A stretch of 64,000 nucleotides of DNA from contig OX453284.1 in the NCBI GenBank assembly GCA_949710005.1, positions 4,742,001-4,806,000 of the forward strand, written 5' to 3'. The position numbers and the translations under genes are program-made. The notes beneath the pieces are model-generated. The model was not told the origin of the DNA. It made no database searches and was given only the letters and a program-made list of their open reading frames with translations. This DNA is from Ricordea florida (Eukaryota > Cnidaria > Anthozoa > Corallimorpharia > Ricordeidae). Shown here one piece after another: positions 1-12,700 of this stretch; position 1 is the first letter of the stretch, and each line of letters begins with the position of its first letter.

Positions 1-2034
1 CGACTACTACACAAACTTAGATAGGGTGTGTTAAATTGTAATGTTAGGCGAATGAAAGTCGTTTATTTTACACTTGGAATTTCTGCCTTGTTTTATCATG
101 GGAACTGTTTTATTATTTTTTTAAAGAGAATATAGTAAGGCTGTGTGTCGTAGTTAATTTGATATTGGTAGCATCCTATAGATTCTAGTAGTACCAATGC
201 GGCGATCAAAGCTGGTGCTCCTTATGATTAATACGTAATTTTATACAGATATACTTCAATTCTAGAGCACATTGTTATTTAACAATTATTCGCCGAAGGC
301 GAAGTGATTCTCGGTGAATATTCACCGATAATCACCGAGCCTGAGGCGAATAATTGTTTAAGTATCAATACTCTGGCGATTATTTCGAAAAAAGAAAAGA
401 AAAAGCATTGTACAACACGAAAAAATTTTATTTCATCAAAAGCGTGCGAACGACTGGCAGCCATTTTGTTCGTCGAGGTGATTATCGGCTGATAATCCAA
501 GATAGCGAACCAATCAGAGCGCGCGATTTTGTATAATCACCTGAGTATTTATACTGAGGATTCATATTTTATCTTTTAACCTAAATTATATTTATTATTT
601 TATGTAATTTTGTTAGGGCTCCTGTTGATAGCAGTTATTTTATGTAACTGAAGGGACTGCCCTGTATAAACAAAGGTGTTCTCTCTCTCTCATACCCTGT
701 TAAGAGTTTTTTTGCAAGGTTATTTTTCTCTGTCAATTTTTTCTGCGCCTCGAGCAACTCTTACGCTTCTCTCGTGCTCTCCAAACTTCCCAAGTGCATC
801 TAGAACTCGAGATACGCAAAGCTGAAAGGATGAATCAATTCTTTTTTAACGTAGCGACAACACTTTAGGCGCTAAAACATGTTTTATTCGTGATTGACAA
901 CAACTTTTAAAAGTTGCAAGGTGTAAGGTGAAGAAAAACAAAAGATACTATTCGCCGGTTAAAAACACGCCACAATCAGTTGAGCGAGAATGCTTCATCT
1001 TGGTTGGTTTGTAAAATTGTAAAAGGAATATTCGCTCCTTCTAATGAGTGAAAATCTTGGCAAAAAAAAAATCAAAATCCTCAATGGAAATGTAAGCAAA
1101 CAGAGTCAAAGTTTTAGTAAACAACTGGCTTGGTAAAAGTCAAACGGCCGAAGTAGGGTTTGATTGATGAGAAAGGTGTTCACATTGCCGTGTATAGTGC
1201 AGTTAAAAAATTCGCAGTTTTATCGTGAGCGACCACCATACCGTTATTTACACACGTCATCTTATATGCGCACGGCCGTGCGTATATTTAAGAGGCTGTC
1301 CGCGTAAGAACGGAGAAGGCAATTTTCGGACCTTTTTCGATTTGGCTGATTTTTTCAGTGAAAGTCAGCCTATATGTCCCATGTACAAATATCACATTTG
1401 TTTGGATCAATTCGATTTATTTCATTTTTTGCGAGGCGGTTTCTGAGACAACCTCAGTGTTGCCCGATTTGCCTTCCGACACTGTCAGATTTAGCCCTAT
1501 ACTTAGGCAGCTGCCAAATAAGAAATTTTTCACGAAACAAGCTGAATTTTTCACATATTCAAGTTTAATCACTCCTTAATACTTGACATGTGGTACAGAA
1601 AAACTTGGAACAAGTTTGATCGAACGAAAAGGCTTTGAAGATAACCTCTGTCACAATACAAAATAAGCGAAACGTGACATACCTCAGTTGAGTAGTATTT
1701 TCTCCAATGTGGCACCTAAGTTAAGGTAAACTGAATCATAACACGAAAGTACTAAGGCCAGAACAGTGATTTACAGAATAAAATCTGTGGGCACTCTACG
1801 CCCTGCGTTGTAGGAAATTGTGCTAAATTACCAAATCTGCGCCATTGTGATGTACGCTTACATTTCGGCGGTACGACCGATAAACTAATTGTCCATCTAA
1901 AAACGCTTTGGAACTTAAGTTAACATCAACAGTCCGCCTCATTAGTTGCAAATAAACATTTTCGGTTGTTTTTGCCGTTGTTTACAACAGATGCAAATGT
2001 CCATAACAATGCTATGAAACCAACGACCGATATC
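1..2034. other. AT-rich intergenic DNA, no gene seen
   Basis: No open frame in this stretch shows a recognisable protein family or a plausible exon with splice sites. It holds a palindromic repeat near 281-360 and a CT-rich microsatellite near 680-690. I see nothing else that can be named. Confidence 0.6.
281..535. repeat. Palindromic MITE-like element
   Basis: The sequence AACAATTATTCGCC at 281-294 recurs as its reverse complement at about 345-358. An inner perfect palindrome, TCGGTGAATATTCACCGA, sits between them. The AT-rich block continues to about 535, where ACCAATCAGAGCGCGC appears, a motif shared with other MITE-like repeats in this window. It has no coding content and looks like a non-autonomous DNA transposon or hairpin repeat. 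The right border is uncertain. Confidence 0.45.
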
Positions 2035-2234
2035 NNNNNNNNNNNNNNNNNNNNNNNNNNNNNNNNNNNNNNNNNNNNNNNNNNNNNNNNNNNNNNNNNN
2101 NNNNNNNNNNNNNNNNNNNNNNNNNNNNNNNNNNNNNNNNNNNNNNNNNNNNNNNNNNNNNNNNNNNNNNNNNNNNNNNNNNNNNNNNNNNNNNNNNNNN
2201 NNNNNNNNNNNNNNNNNNNNNNNNNNNNNNNNNN
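2035..2234. other. Assembly gap (200 N)
   Basis: A run of exactly 200 N. Its true length is unknown, and open frames crossing it are meaningless. An upstream exon of the sulfotransferase-like gene could lie inside or before it. Confidence 0.99.
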
Positions 2235-2631
2235 TGCTTAGTATCACTTGACGTAATTGTTTCCCATATATGGTCAAAACGATGTATATGAGCCGATAAC
2301 CGAGACTGAGCGAGCCAATCAGAAGGCTAGAAATGCAGTATTAGAGGTTGAAAATTTAACAAGGAGATTTTTAACATGATTGGTCAATAGGAATTAGGTA
2401 GGAGAAGAGCGCGGGTTATCTTATAATTAATTTTGCCCTACTTGAGTGTCGAATTTGAGCAGAGCTGGGATTAGCTGAGATTCAGTTGTCGACGGCAAAG
2501 AGTGATATTATTCGCCTTCAAAGTGGTTTTTTGCAACGTCGACATTTAATTTTCCTTGCTGTTCAGGGCGAGGGTGGAAAACCTTTTCCCGCCAAAATGA
2601 CGATGGTTGTCACTCTCTACTCTTTTACTAG

Positions 2632-3847
2632 GCTGGAAACGAACGTTATTTGTGCTCGTAATAATCGTAACGCTAGCTAGCCTGGAGCCTCTTCATAGGT
2701 TAAAAATAATCAATAAATTACCCTGTGTTTACTTTACAGCCAACATGGAACATCTTCCACGTCGAAGTGTTCCCCACATAAGCATATTCTTTTCCTCAAG
2801 ACACACAAGACTGGATCAAGTACAATAGCGAACATTCTTTTCCGTTATGGGGATACTCGGAACCTCATGTTTGCGCTCGGTGGTGACACGAACGTCGGCT
2901 GGCCACGAAGATTTCAAGTGTCGTTTATTTTTCAGTATAATAACAAGAGTCCAAATATTTTATGTAGTCATACGAGATACAACCAGAAACCTATGAACTG
3001 GCTTTTTCCTAAAGAAACTAGCAAATACATAACAATCCTTCGAAATCCCATTGAACAATTCGAATCAGTTTTTAACTACATGAATTTTGGTCCCATCTAC
3101 GGCTTTAAAGGCAATCCTACCGAATCGCTAAAAATTTTTCTTCAAAAAGGCATTCCATTCCCAAGTATCCATAAAACCATTATGACACATTTGGCAAGAA
3201 ATCCAATGTTATTTGATCTTGGACTGAGCTACAAACACTACCAGAACCTAACCGCCATTAAGAACTACATTCAATTCTTGGAAACGGAGTTCGATTTGGT
3301 GATGATCATGGACTATTTTGACGAATCGTTAGTGCTATTGAAGCGTTTACTGTGTTGGGAGTTAGACGACATCGTTTACTTTAAACTAAACGAAAGACAA
3401 GACAAGGAAAAGGCTGTAACTTTGAGTGAGGATATAAAAGAAAATATAAAGAGGTGGAACAAAGCGGATTCATTGTTGTTTGAGCACTTCAATCAGACAT
3501 TTTGGAAGAAAGTTCACGACGAAGGACAAAGTTTTTATGAAGATCTGGCCGCTTTTCGTCGGAGAACAGAGGAAGTAAGACGTTCTTGTGTTACAGATAA
3601 AGAAAGCGTCCAATTTGCTTATGGCAAAAAATACGTCAAAGGATACACTCTGAGGGAAGATTTGTCTGTGGAATTAAAAGTTAAATGCGAGAGATTAACT
3701 AGAAGTGAGAACAATTATCTGGCAATTTTGAGAAAGAAAGGACCATCACTGGGAGCGCCTCGGCCCGAAGCGCAAGCGGCAGAAGAAAAAGAAGAAAACA
3801 CTTTAAGTTGGGATCTTTCAAAAGGACTTGCTTACACACCCGTATAA
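2632..3847 (+). CDS. Galactose-3-O-sulfotransferase-like protein, 3' exons
   Basis: Two exons are supported. Exon 2632-2698 follows a pyrimidine-rich acceptor and encodes a type II signal anchor (KRTLFVLVIIVTLAS). It ends in phase 2 at AG|GT. Exon 2740-3847 follows TTTACAG, resumes in phase 2 and ends at a TAA stop. The second exon has the 5'-phosphosulfate-binding loop FLKTHKTGSST, typical of PAPS-dependent Gal3ST enzymes. A second conserved block, ITILRNPIEQFESVF, matches the 3'-phosphate-binding segment of the family. The block around MIMDYFDESLVLLKRLLCW is also characteristic. By family knowledge such enzymes sit in the Golgi membrane and sulfate the 3-OH of galactose on glycolipids or glycans. 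The start codon and first coding exon were not found and may lie before or in the assembly gap. The tail after about residue 290 is charged (rich in Glu, Lys, Ala) and unlike the catalytic domain. Confidence 0.85.
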
Positions 3848-5439
3848 CTTCCAAATCTGAGTGTGAAATGACGAGGTCATTAAATCTTAAAGCGCCTTTT
3901 TTTACCTTTATATCAATAGAACCCCAAAGACTGTGAATCCAGAAAATCGTCAACTCAAAGTTAGGAAATCGTTCTGACACAAATTCCTCAGGCTTACAGC
4001 TAGGAAGGTTTATTTTATAGGTGGTTCCGTTAGTGTACAAGATGAGGCGAACCCTGTGCTCTGATTGGCTACCTGAGCGCGCAAGATGGGCCTCTCTTGT
4101 CTGCTTGGGGTTTTTCGCGTTGCCCCGCGAAACAAAACAAACCTAAATGGCCGTATAATAAATCCCTTAGACAGAGCTTGTTCGGTCAACATGGCTGCAT
4201 ATTTGTCTCGTTTTTGTCAAAGTTGACCAGGTCACGGTCGACAAAAACGAAGAAAAAAATTCGGACAATATGCAGACACCTGGACCGCACACTCGGTCAA
4301 TAGCGCATATTTATTCCGCGAAATAGCATTTAAGAATGCGAACACACACCAGTTATAAATCGAGTACAAGCATCAGACCGTAATTCACTTTGTCAGCAGT
4401 TTCACCCTGAACATAGCTGACTGACCCAGGTTTGTTTTCCTCTTGTTAAAAAACATTTTCTTTTATAACTTTCTCTATTTTTTTAGAGCATACAATCATC
4501 AAATTGTATTAAAAAAAGAATTATAGTGAATGTGCTTTTTAAGCTATCATATCTGCATTTAAATTCCGCACCACTAACCCTGGGTTACCTTAACCCTGCT
4601 TCGAACAACCTGGCCCCGAATAACCTTTCTTTTTCCGCCTTAGTGTTTGTGTAATTGCTGTAACATAACTGATCTATGGTTGCAAAATGGTATTGATTCA
4701 GAAACATGTAAGCAATACACATAGCAGGTGCGTGTTAGAGATTAAAAGGGAGTGGTAATCGGGAGCTCGTGAGGTTTGCTGTCTCCCTCAGTCATGCATA
4801 TACTAGATACTAAATAAATGAGGCAACCATTTCTCTCTTAACATATCTCTACCTATAACACTTAGCATTTAGGAGAATTGAAAAGCACATTAAGGAGGGA
4901 CAAAGGGGTATAAGTCCATGTGAAAAAAGAGCCTCCGTAACTTGGGTAATACGAACAACATTTTCTCTCAAATTGTCGCGCAACGTTGTCGCCTTGCAAG
5001 TTGAAAGGCGTTGTTCCCGTATGACCATTATTAGTGAGTGGTAATATGAGAAACAAAACAAAAATTTGTTGCAGAAAGTAGAACTCAAGTCTACTTTGTG
5101 CAACATGTTGCTGCAACCTGCAACACTGGATTTTTCTGCTTGACAAGTTGCTAACGTAGGTAGTAATACGGAGAACAACGCCCTTCAATCTGCAATGCCA
5201 ACAACGTTGCACGACAAGTTGAAAGAAAAAGTTGCTCGTGTTACCGGACCTTAAAGCAAGAACGCAGGCACTTTCTGTGGGATATTTATTTTATCTCTAG
5301 GGGAAATTATTCCAGAGAAACGGGTCAACAATTTATGCGGGACGAGACTCGAAAAGGAACATTCAACATTTAACATACCGGCGACTACTGAATCTTACGG
5401 TTCAGTTACCGTTCTTTGCTTTAATTGACCCAAAGTGTA

Positions 5440-6440
5440 ATGTTGCCGCTTTTAACTCGTGAATACGTGTGGACTCCGATATGCCAACTGTCACTCACTC
5501 ACTCAGGTGTAGACACGTTTCGTAACTAGTAGTGGGCTAGAACTCGAGAGCGCCGATATGAAGACGACAATTGTCGTCACCGAAATCTGCTGATCACTCA
5601 CTCAAAGTTCACTCTGAGCATGCATCGAGTTTGTGGTGATTTTGTAGCTTCACAGGACGATTAGGGGTCTTGCTAAATTCAAGAGGAATTCGAATGTCTC
5701 CAATTAGGACAATGGGCAACTTCGGGAGACTGAATTTCATGATTTTTTTGACTCGTCCAAACGCTAAACGTGACCAGAAGATAAGCATTTACTCCCTCGC
5801 TGAATCCAGGTCCTGTTAATGCTTATGTGTTTCTGCAGTCTAGATTAGCTCAACATGGCTTGTCAATGTTAGATGTTGGTGGTACCGGTGACTGTCTTTT
5901 AGAGAATTATCTCATCAGTTGAGTGGTGAACCCAGCCATCATATGAACATGTGTAGTGTTGGTGTTCAGTATATGAGAAATAACCCAGAAAGATTCATTG
6001 AACGTGTTCGAAATCACTCAAAACGTATCAATAACGCTATATCCAAGCCATCAAAACCCCTCTACACTGAAGGGAATATCTACAGATAGTGAGCTAGCGC
6101 TGTTTATCAACAGGATACCCGATTGGAACTACTTTTGGTTTCGGCTCCATTAAATGTTTTATATTTGTGATAACTTACCAAATTTTTCCACAGCTGTATA
6201 TGTGCCACGTAGTCAAATGATTGGCGTCATATACTCACTGAATATTTATTTCCAAAAAGCTACTCAGCTCCCTGGTCACTTTTATGAAGCTCTATCCGAC
6301 TTCTCTATTTTCTAAACAACCGGTATCCACGAGTTCACCGTTGTCCTACTTTAATTCTAATTGAAACGTCTCATTATCGGCCTTTGTTGCAATTAAATTA
6401 TTACTTTGCATCTTTAATTTCGTTTGTAAAATTCTACAGC
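5440..6440 (+). mobile_element. Helitron-like relic with OTU protease fragment
   Basis: Around 5870-6030 a frame-broken translation reads DVGGTGDC, then after a one-base shift RELSHQLSGEPSHH and MRNNPERFIE. These match the catalytic start of OTU-type cysteine proteases (G-D-G-D-C) of the kind carried in some animal Helitrons. Several stretches of this block recur in order at 12466-15480: the TCACTCACTCACTC-bearing left part, the GACGACAATTGTCGTC palindrome, the segment with GCTAAACGTGACCAGA, and the right part with AGTCAAATGATTGGCGTCAT. That shared order shows one dispersed element family. The coding frame is destroyed, so it is a fossil. Borders are approximate. Confidence 0.55.
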
Positions 6441-6590
6441 ATTTAAAGCGTTTTCTTTATAAGATTCCCGCGCCAATTTACGTGCTTCCATTATTCCCGC
6501 AAGTTTGAACTCTACTTGAAACTCTGAGGTACACATCTTTGAAAAAAATACTTTTCATTGAAATGCAAAAAATATGAAAGACTTTTTTTA

Positions 6591-7109
6591 TTAGTCGGGC
6601 AACCGACTATAGGTTTACACTCGAGTTTCACTGCATCGCAAATCGCAGTCACGTGCAATGGGGAATACCGCAGACACGTAATACGGGCGCAACCTTCTTT
6701 CTACGATGTCGAAGCTGATGGCGAATATGTTGAAAACAAATGGTGTCATCTTTTCTACGCTCAAACATATAGACCCACACACCGTTCGCGGTAAACCCAC
6801 TCTAAAAGATGGCGTGTGTAATGAGCGTATATTTCGAGACGGGTCGTTCCGCGAACTGAAAATGGCAAAAGAATCAAATGATTTAGCGAATGTCTCACTA
6901 GAATCAAACCAGAAATCAAACGAGTTACCAGTGAACAGAAAATGTGGACAGAGTGACAGAAGAGCATTTGCTGATAAAGACAAGGTGCCTTGCGACGAAA
7001 CTCGAAGAAACGACAACAAAGATGCCACGTTGGAAACCAGGACCTTGGCACCCTTAGCCTGATTTCTTTTTTGGACCACTCCGCACCATAAGTGGTCAAC
7101 ACTCATAAC
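6591..7109 (+). repeat. 0.5-kb dispersed repeat, copy A
   Basis: Starts with the short hairpin AGTCGGGCAACCGACT and ends near GTGGTCAACACTCATAAC. A second, shorter copy in the same orientation lies at 20981-21443. The copies align end to end with a few deletions. Copy A keeps an open frame over 6706-7062 (residues such as [13 protein letters not shown]). The matching part of copy B is also open, with two deletions there that look like multiples of three, but copy B has a frame-breaking 8-base deletion further upstream. I do not recognise the product, and the element class is unknown. Confidence 0.6.
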
Positions 7110-8882
7110 ACCACGTCTACCTGTTGTCCGATTTACGATCTTAGATCGTCTTGTTACTATAAATATTAAGAATCGCACTAGTGTAGGTTTTATTGCTTGG
7201 GGATTTAGCTTTCTCCAAGGGAACCGATGGCTTATTCACGTATGAGCACAACAGGCATGGTGGGAAATACTGGTGATCAAATATTAGCTTCGGCGCAAAA
7301 AGCTCCGCCGATCTCGGTCTGTGCTGTGTTTACAATACATCAACTGTTCTCTACCAGACAGGTAAATTGAGGTAAGGTTTGAGTTGAACTATCAGCGTAA
7401 ATGTGTGCGTTCCCAAACTAAGTCTTAAGGAATAAGCACAAGAAATAATAAGCCTCTTTTTGTAACGTTGCAACTCGTCGTCTGAGTTGCAATTTCCTGC
7501 ACGCGTTATATTTCATGCGCCAAAAACAAATAACGGAAAATTAACACATTGGATTCAAGTGTGAAGAGCTTCAAACTGCAAAAAAACCAGTGCACAGAAG
7601 TTCAACTGAAAGGCCAGTATATTCTGGTTTTAATTTCTTCCAGAGGCGAATAGATCGAACGAATTGTGGGTGGTAAGGCTTTATTTGTTATAGTGTCTGG
7701 TGTACATGTTAAAGAGGTTCTCTGCTCAGTTTAAGCCTATTCCTGCAGCACTATGCATATAATTATTCCTAACAGGCTTGATTTGAAGTCTCAAATCAAA
7801 GCGTTTGCATCTTTTTTAGGACGCTTAGTAAATTCTGCTTCGAAGGCACTGAAAAGTAATATGCCATCATTTTTAGGCGAATCTGGATTTCGTAAACCAG
7901 GGTGGGGTTTGGTTTGATCAAGGTTATTCCAAATAAATATTTTTTGTAGTGGCAAGCTTTCTCGAGAAAAAAAAAATAGAAATAGAAAGTGTAGACTGGG
8001 ACGTTTTTATGAAGTGAGCTTGTCGATGCTGGCTGCATTGCCTTCCTATTTTTCTGTAAAATCTACTGGATTTGATTATCACCACCCCTATTTTTATCTT
8101 CTCTAAATTATTAAAAACAAACAGATATGGATGTGTGTTGGCTTAGGTCCCAGCTGTTTTGTAAGTCTGTTGGGCAACAACGGCTTATTGACCTGACTGC
8201 CATAATTATGTCGTCCCCTGTCGCCTCACGGTCTTTACCATCAATCCAGTAAGCCCACGTCTGTTAACACTGCCGTGTTTTGCAGAACGTTGGCCGAAAT
8301 TAACAAAAAAAGAGAAAACCATACACACACACACACGCACATTTCAAATATTTTTTCATGATCCTAATCTCATGCCCGGAGATTTAACTGGCCTTTCGAC
8401 ACCATTCTTTCCGCTGTTCAAAATTTTCGCTTGAAATTTAAATGTTACTTTAGGGAAGAATCTCAGTAAAAGCAATTGAGCCTTTTGTCTTTTTCCACTA
8501 TCCAGCGGTAACATAGTATTTTATGCGCATTCCCTTAGAATGTTCAGTCCTTCCGTGTAGTTTGGAGTTAAAATATTTTTTCCATAACACAAATGCAAAA
8601 TTATTATCTGTACTTGTTTTGTATGATACCGAAATAGATTCTTGTCAATTACAAATATAGTTCGCAAGAAGAAAAGTTGTCGGATAGCCGCGGTTTTTCG
8701 TGCGAACTTACGTAGCGTGTGGAAGCAAATTTGCATGGTGAAATGAAAGCAAATTGCACGGAAAATATCGCCTCTTAATAACCTTTGTCGTACACTGGCA
8801 GTTACACTTTATTTCAATTTTTACACTTTATAATGGACTGACCAGCAGATAGCTATAGCTAATCTAGACGGGGTATTGCATC

Positions 8883-9560
8883 AGTTAATAATAATAATAA
8901 AAGCATTTATTTATACACGATAGTTAAAAATACAGCATTGCTGATGTGGTCGTGTACAATCTAAAACGTTAAAGTTAGAAATTATAAAATAAAACCGAAT
9001 CGAATAAAGTAAAATTGTCCAAAACATTGCTTTTGGTTACTTTACGTTTAAAACTATTTACATTATCACATTATTATTATTACTGATTTTAAAGTTTCAA
9101 ACCAAATAAATAAATGAAGTAATAAATAAATAAATATATAAGTCACTGAGTATGTAGAAGTGCATGAAAAAGGCAATAAAAGTAGGAATGCTGAGAAAAG
9201 GTCAGTTTTAAAAAGTGGAAGAGAGCGTTGCATATTATTATTTGGATAGGCCTAACGTTTTTGTTATCAGTGGCCGCATTCAATATAGTTATTTTCGTTT
9301 CCAAAATGTTAAAGAGTAGTCGACGAAGATCTTTTTTGAAGGATCTCTTTGGCAAATCTCTAATATAGCATAGTATCTCATTCCAAATCTGGAGAAGGAA
9401 GACTTAAGTATTTGTACTCCAAAGGTTTTAATATAAAAATTTCCTGTAGTGGAGGATATATGACTTCAGTGTATTGTATTGAGGAATGTTGGCTGTTTTC
9501 TCAAATAAATTCTGAATGTTTCGTTTTGTAATATTGTTTTTATTAAAAATCCACTGATAA
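8883..9560 (-). mobile_element. LINE 3' fragment, minus strand
   Basis: On the minus strand the translation around 9390-9290 reads IWNEI, then LPKRSFKKDLRRLLFNIL. This is the conserved last segment of CR1/RTE-like reverse-transcriptase proteins. The 3' end at about 8885-8905 has the AT-rich simple tail expected of such LINEs (TTATTATTATTA on the minus strand). The 5' side is truncated. It ends little more than 100 bases before the carbonic anhydrase start codon, so it occupies that gene's immediate upstream region. Confidence 0.6.
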
Positions 9561-9689
9561 AATATCAAAAATTTTCTCCCTCGAGATTTACAACTGTTTT
9601 CTAGACATTTGAAAACCCCAGAAAACCATCAAGAAACTTTCCGGAATTTTACTCAGTTGCATCTTTGCACAGATCATTTGCAATAGGCC

Positions 9690-9747
9690 ATGTGGTATCT
9701 TCTAGTGCTGTTGGCCGTAACTGGAGTAGCGACTTCTTCTTCAAGTG
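9690..9747 (+). CDS. Carbonic anhydrase exon 1: start and signal peptide
   Basis: The ATG at 9690 opens a 19-residue hydrophobic leader ending in a serine run, then donor G|GTACGT. I chose this start because it gives a classic signal peptide and joins in phase 1 to the 36-bp exon 10317-10352 ([11 protein letters not shown]). Longer overlapping frames here carry no family signal. Confidence 0.85.
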
Positions 9748-12700
9748 GTACGTATTTGTATACGCTCTTGAATTTAACTTTTTAATGGTCACTGGCATTG
9801 ATATTTTGTCTCGTCCTGGTCAAAATTATTGTCAACTTAGGGAAGGTAATGTAATATTTTTTTCCGTTATGCCGAAAGGAAAATAACAGCTTGTTCCTTG
9901 ACTACGGCAGGTAACACCCCATTATCTTTTTGCACTGACCTTGGAAACGGTGGCAACATTTGAAAGTAAATTGGCACCACGTTTACAATATTCAATCCCC
10001 ACTCGTCTTCGCTATCCTTAAGAATTAACCACAATGATTAGTTACCATTTATTGACGTAAAACCTTTAAACAATGCTAGATCATTATTTTTCGGTTTTCA
10101 GTAGTTCCAATAAATGTTTGAGCTTTCAAAAATGTCGCTAGAATTGGCGACAGTGCCACTTCAAAAATGACCGTGAGATTGAAAACGTCCTGTACGTCTT
10201 AAGATCGTGGTAAGCAGTTTAACCACTCTTGCTTATACTTGGAATAGTTAAATAAATAGTCGTAACTTAAACATTGTTTGTTGTGTTTGTCACGCCACTG
10301 TGTCGTGTGTTCCTAGGAGCGACCTGGGGTTACGGAAAAAGCCATGGAGGAGGTAAGTAAACTGAATCATTTGCATTTCTAAATTTACGAACGAAACTGT
10401 TCAGGACAGCGCACGCGACTGTCAGCGTGAGGAGCCATTGATTACTTACGGGTGGGGTGGGGTGGGCCGGGCCGGGTGGTCCATCTTGTCTAATTGCTGC
10501 GTCAAGCCCGTGTCGATGAGAGTAATTAGCTAACGAAATTGAGGTTATATCGCAGAAAGTTGTGTGATAAGGCCAGGTATTTTTACGTGACAATTTTTAT
10601 AACTTCGATTAAAAAATACAGTATTGAAAACCAACACGAGTAGTAATGTTTATGGGTATTATGGTCTTTTTTTGTCGGCCAACTTTGGAATGATACCACT
10701 GAACCCACCCGCATCACTTTCATATTAAGTCTTATTTCATTAAATATTCGGACTGAAATTAATATCCTGATCTCGGACAATTTCTGATCTCCCATTTTTT
10801 ACCCTTTTCGCTGCATTAAAGCGAGAAAAGATCTTGTCGTTTTGAAACTCATTTTTGTGCCATTTCATACGATTGAGAAGACAGAGAGGCAAACCTCTGA
10901 GACCAGCTAGGAAACACTCAAAAATGCAATGCCGAATAATAAGAGTATGTAAGTAAGAATACAGCGAGAACTGTTAGTCTGTACTACGTTGTAAAATTTT
11001 ATACCTGCCAAATAATTTATGATCACATCTTATACCAAAAGCCGTCCAATTTCACCCTATCTTTAGTATCTGAGCGACATAATTACGGCACTCGTATTGC
11101 ATCCCTGCAGCATCTCAATCCCAGTCCCCTCAGAATAAACATCAGGAAATTCTGCCCAACAGTAATCGGTTGTTATTATTGGAATGCTATTCCTCTTTCT
11201 ATTCGTCAAAAATCAACAAAACGATTGTTTAAAAGAGCTCTCTTCCAGTATTATTTTGCTCAGTATTAATTTTTGTCATACAACCCTTGTATAATTAATT
11301 TTCCTCTCTGTTCCTTGTTTCCTCTGTTTATAGTAAGCTTTCCTCTTTTATCTTAAAAAATGTACTAATTGAAAAGGGCATACAATTAGTCTAACTAATA
11401 CATGCCCTTCTCCACTTTTCTTTGATCTTTGTATTTATTGTATTTAACTTGTTATTGTGGAGTAAATGAATAAATAAATACGTTGCAGTCTACGGCCCAT
11501 CTGAATGGTACAAAGGATACCCAGATTGTGCGTTCAATGCTCAATCTCCAATTAACATTGACACTGCATCGGTGAATCCGTCGCAGTATGAGGACGAACT
11601 AGACATTGATTTTGACAACGATGATGGTCAGGTGGTTGGGACATTGTCTAATAATGGTCACGCCCCTACTCTGACCATTGACAAGCCGCAAGGAACTGCT
11701 GTCTTAACTGGGGGTCCAGCCAATGGTGATGTTCTTAAATTACAGCAGTTCCATTTCCACTTTGGGTGCAGCAACGATATTGGCTCTGAACACACTGTTG
11801 ACAACAACGCTTATCCAGCAGAGGTGAGAAAGTAGCTGAACTAGACCACGGTAGAATGTAGAGGGTAAGAAAAGCAACTATTGTTATCTGTCTCGTTCTA
11901 CAAGACTTTCCGACCACGTGTAAATGAAGGGGACTCTAGTCGCCCTGTATTCTAGATCTGTGATGGCTCTTCCAGTTTATTATTGTCAGATGGTAAGAAC
12001 AAAATTAAAGTGAAAAGACGCATTTTGCGTCAACAAACTTTCCCTTGTCCTTATAAAGAAATGATGATAATGATAATGATGATGATGATAATGATGACGA
12101 TGATGAAGGTGATAAAAACAATATTCTTTTCAGACTAACATGAAAATATCAATGTTTTTGAAGGTCCATTTCGTTTTCTATAACACGGCTTACGGAGGCT
12201 TCAGTGAAGCAGCTGACAAAAGTGACGGACTCGTGGTGGTCGGCGTGTTGCTCGAAGTAAGATAGAATTACATGCTGCATTGGAAGTAATAGACGGGTAG
12301 AAGTAATTGTAATGATGAATATAAAAACAACAATAACTATATTCATAATAGAAGCAGCAGTGCTATTGGTATAAGTAGTAGGAAGAATAATTGAATAATA
12401 GAATATCGTCCTTAAAGGTGGATGATCAGGGTCGATATATTCTATTACAAGCTATGAAACAAGACTCCCCATTTTTAACTCGTGGATACGCGAAGCGTAT
12501 TTGCGAGTTTTTGTGGGGACTCCGATATGCAAATTGTCACTCACTCACTCACTCCAGTGTAGACACTCTTCGTAATTAGTCGGAAAAATTTAAACCTCGT
12601 CTGCCCCAGATATAATCGTGAATCTGAGGGAGGGAGAACTTTTTGCGTGTCCGCGACCAGGCTCTGGAACTCCCTGCCCATTAACCTTAAGAAAGGAACA

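Larger units (their letters stand above)
3848..8880. other. Intergenic region dominated by old repeats
   Basis: No host gene is recognisable. An ATTAAA at 3879-3884 could serve the sulfotransferase-like gene. The 4000-4330 block contains CTCTGATTGGCTAC and hairpin-rich CG-containing sequence typical of non-autonomous DNA elements. The two larger named repeats in this interval are listed separately. Confidence 0.5.

Noticed and set aside
1942-2277. Open frames across 2035-2234
   Set aside because: They consist mostly of the 200-base assembly gap.
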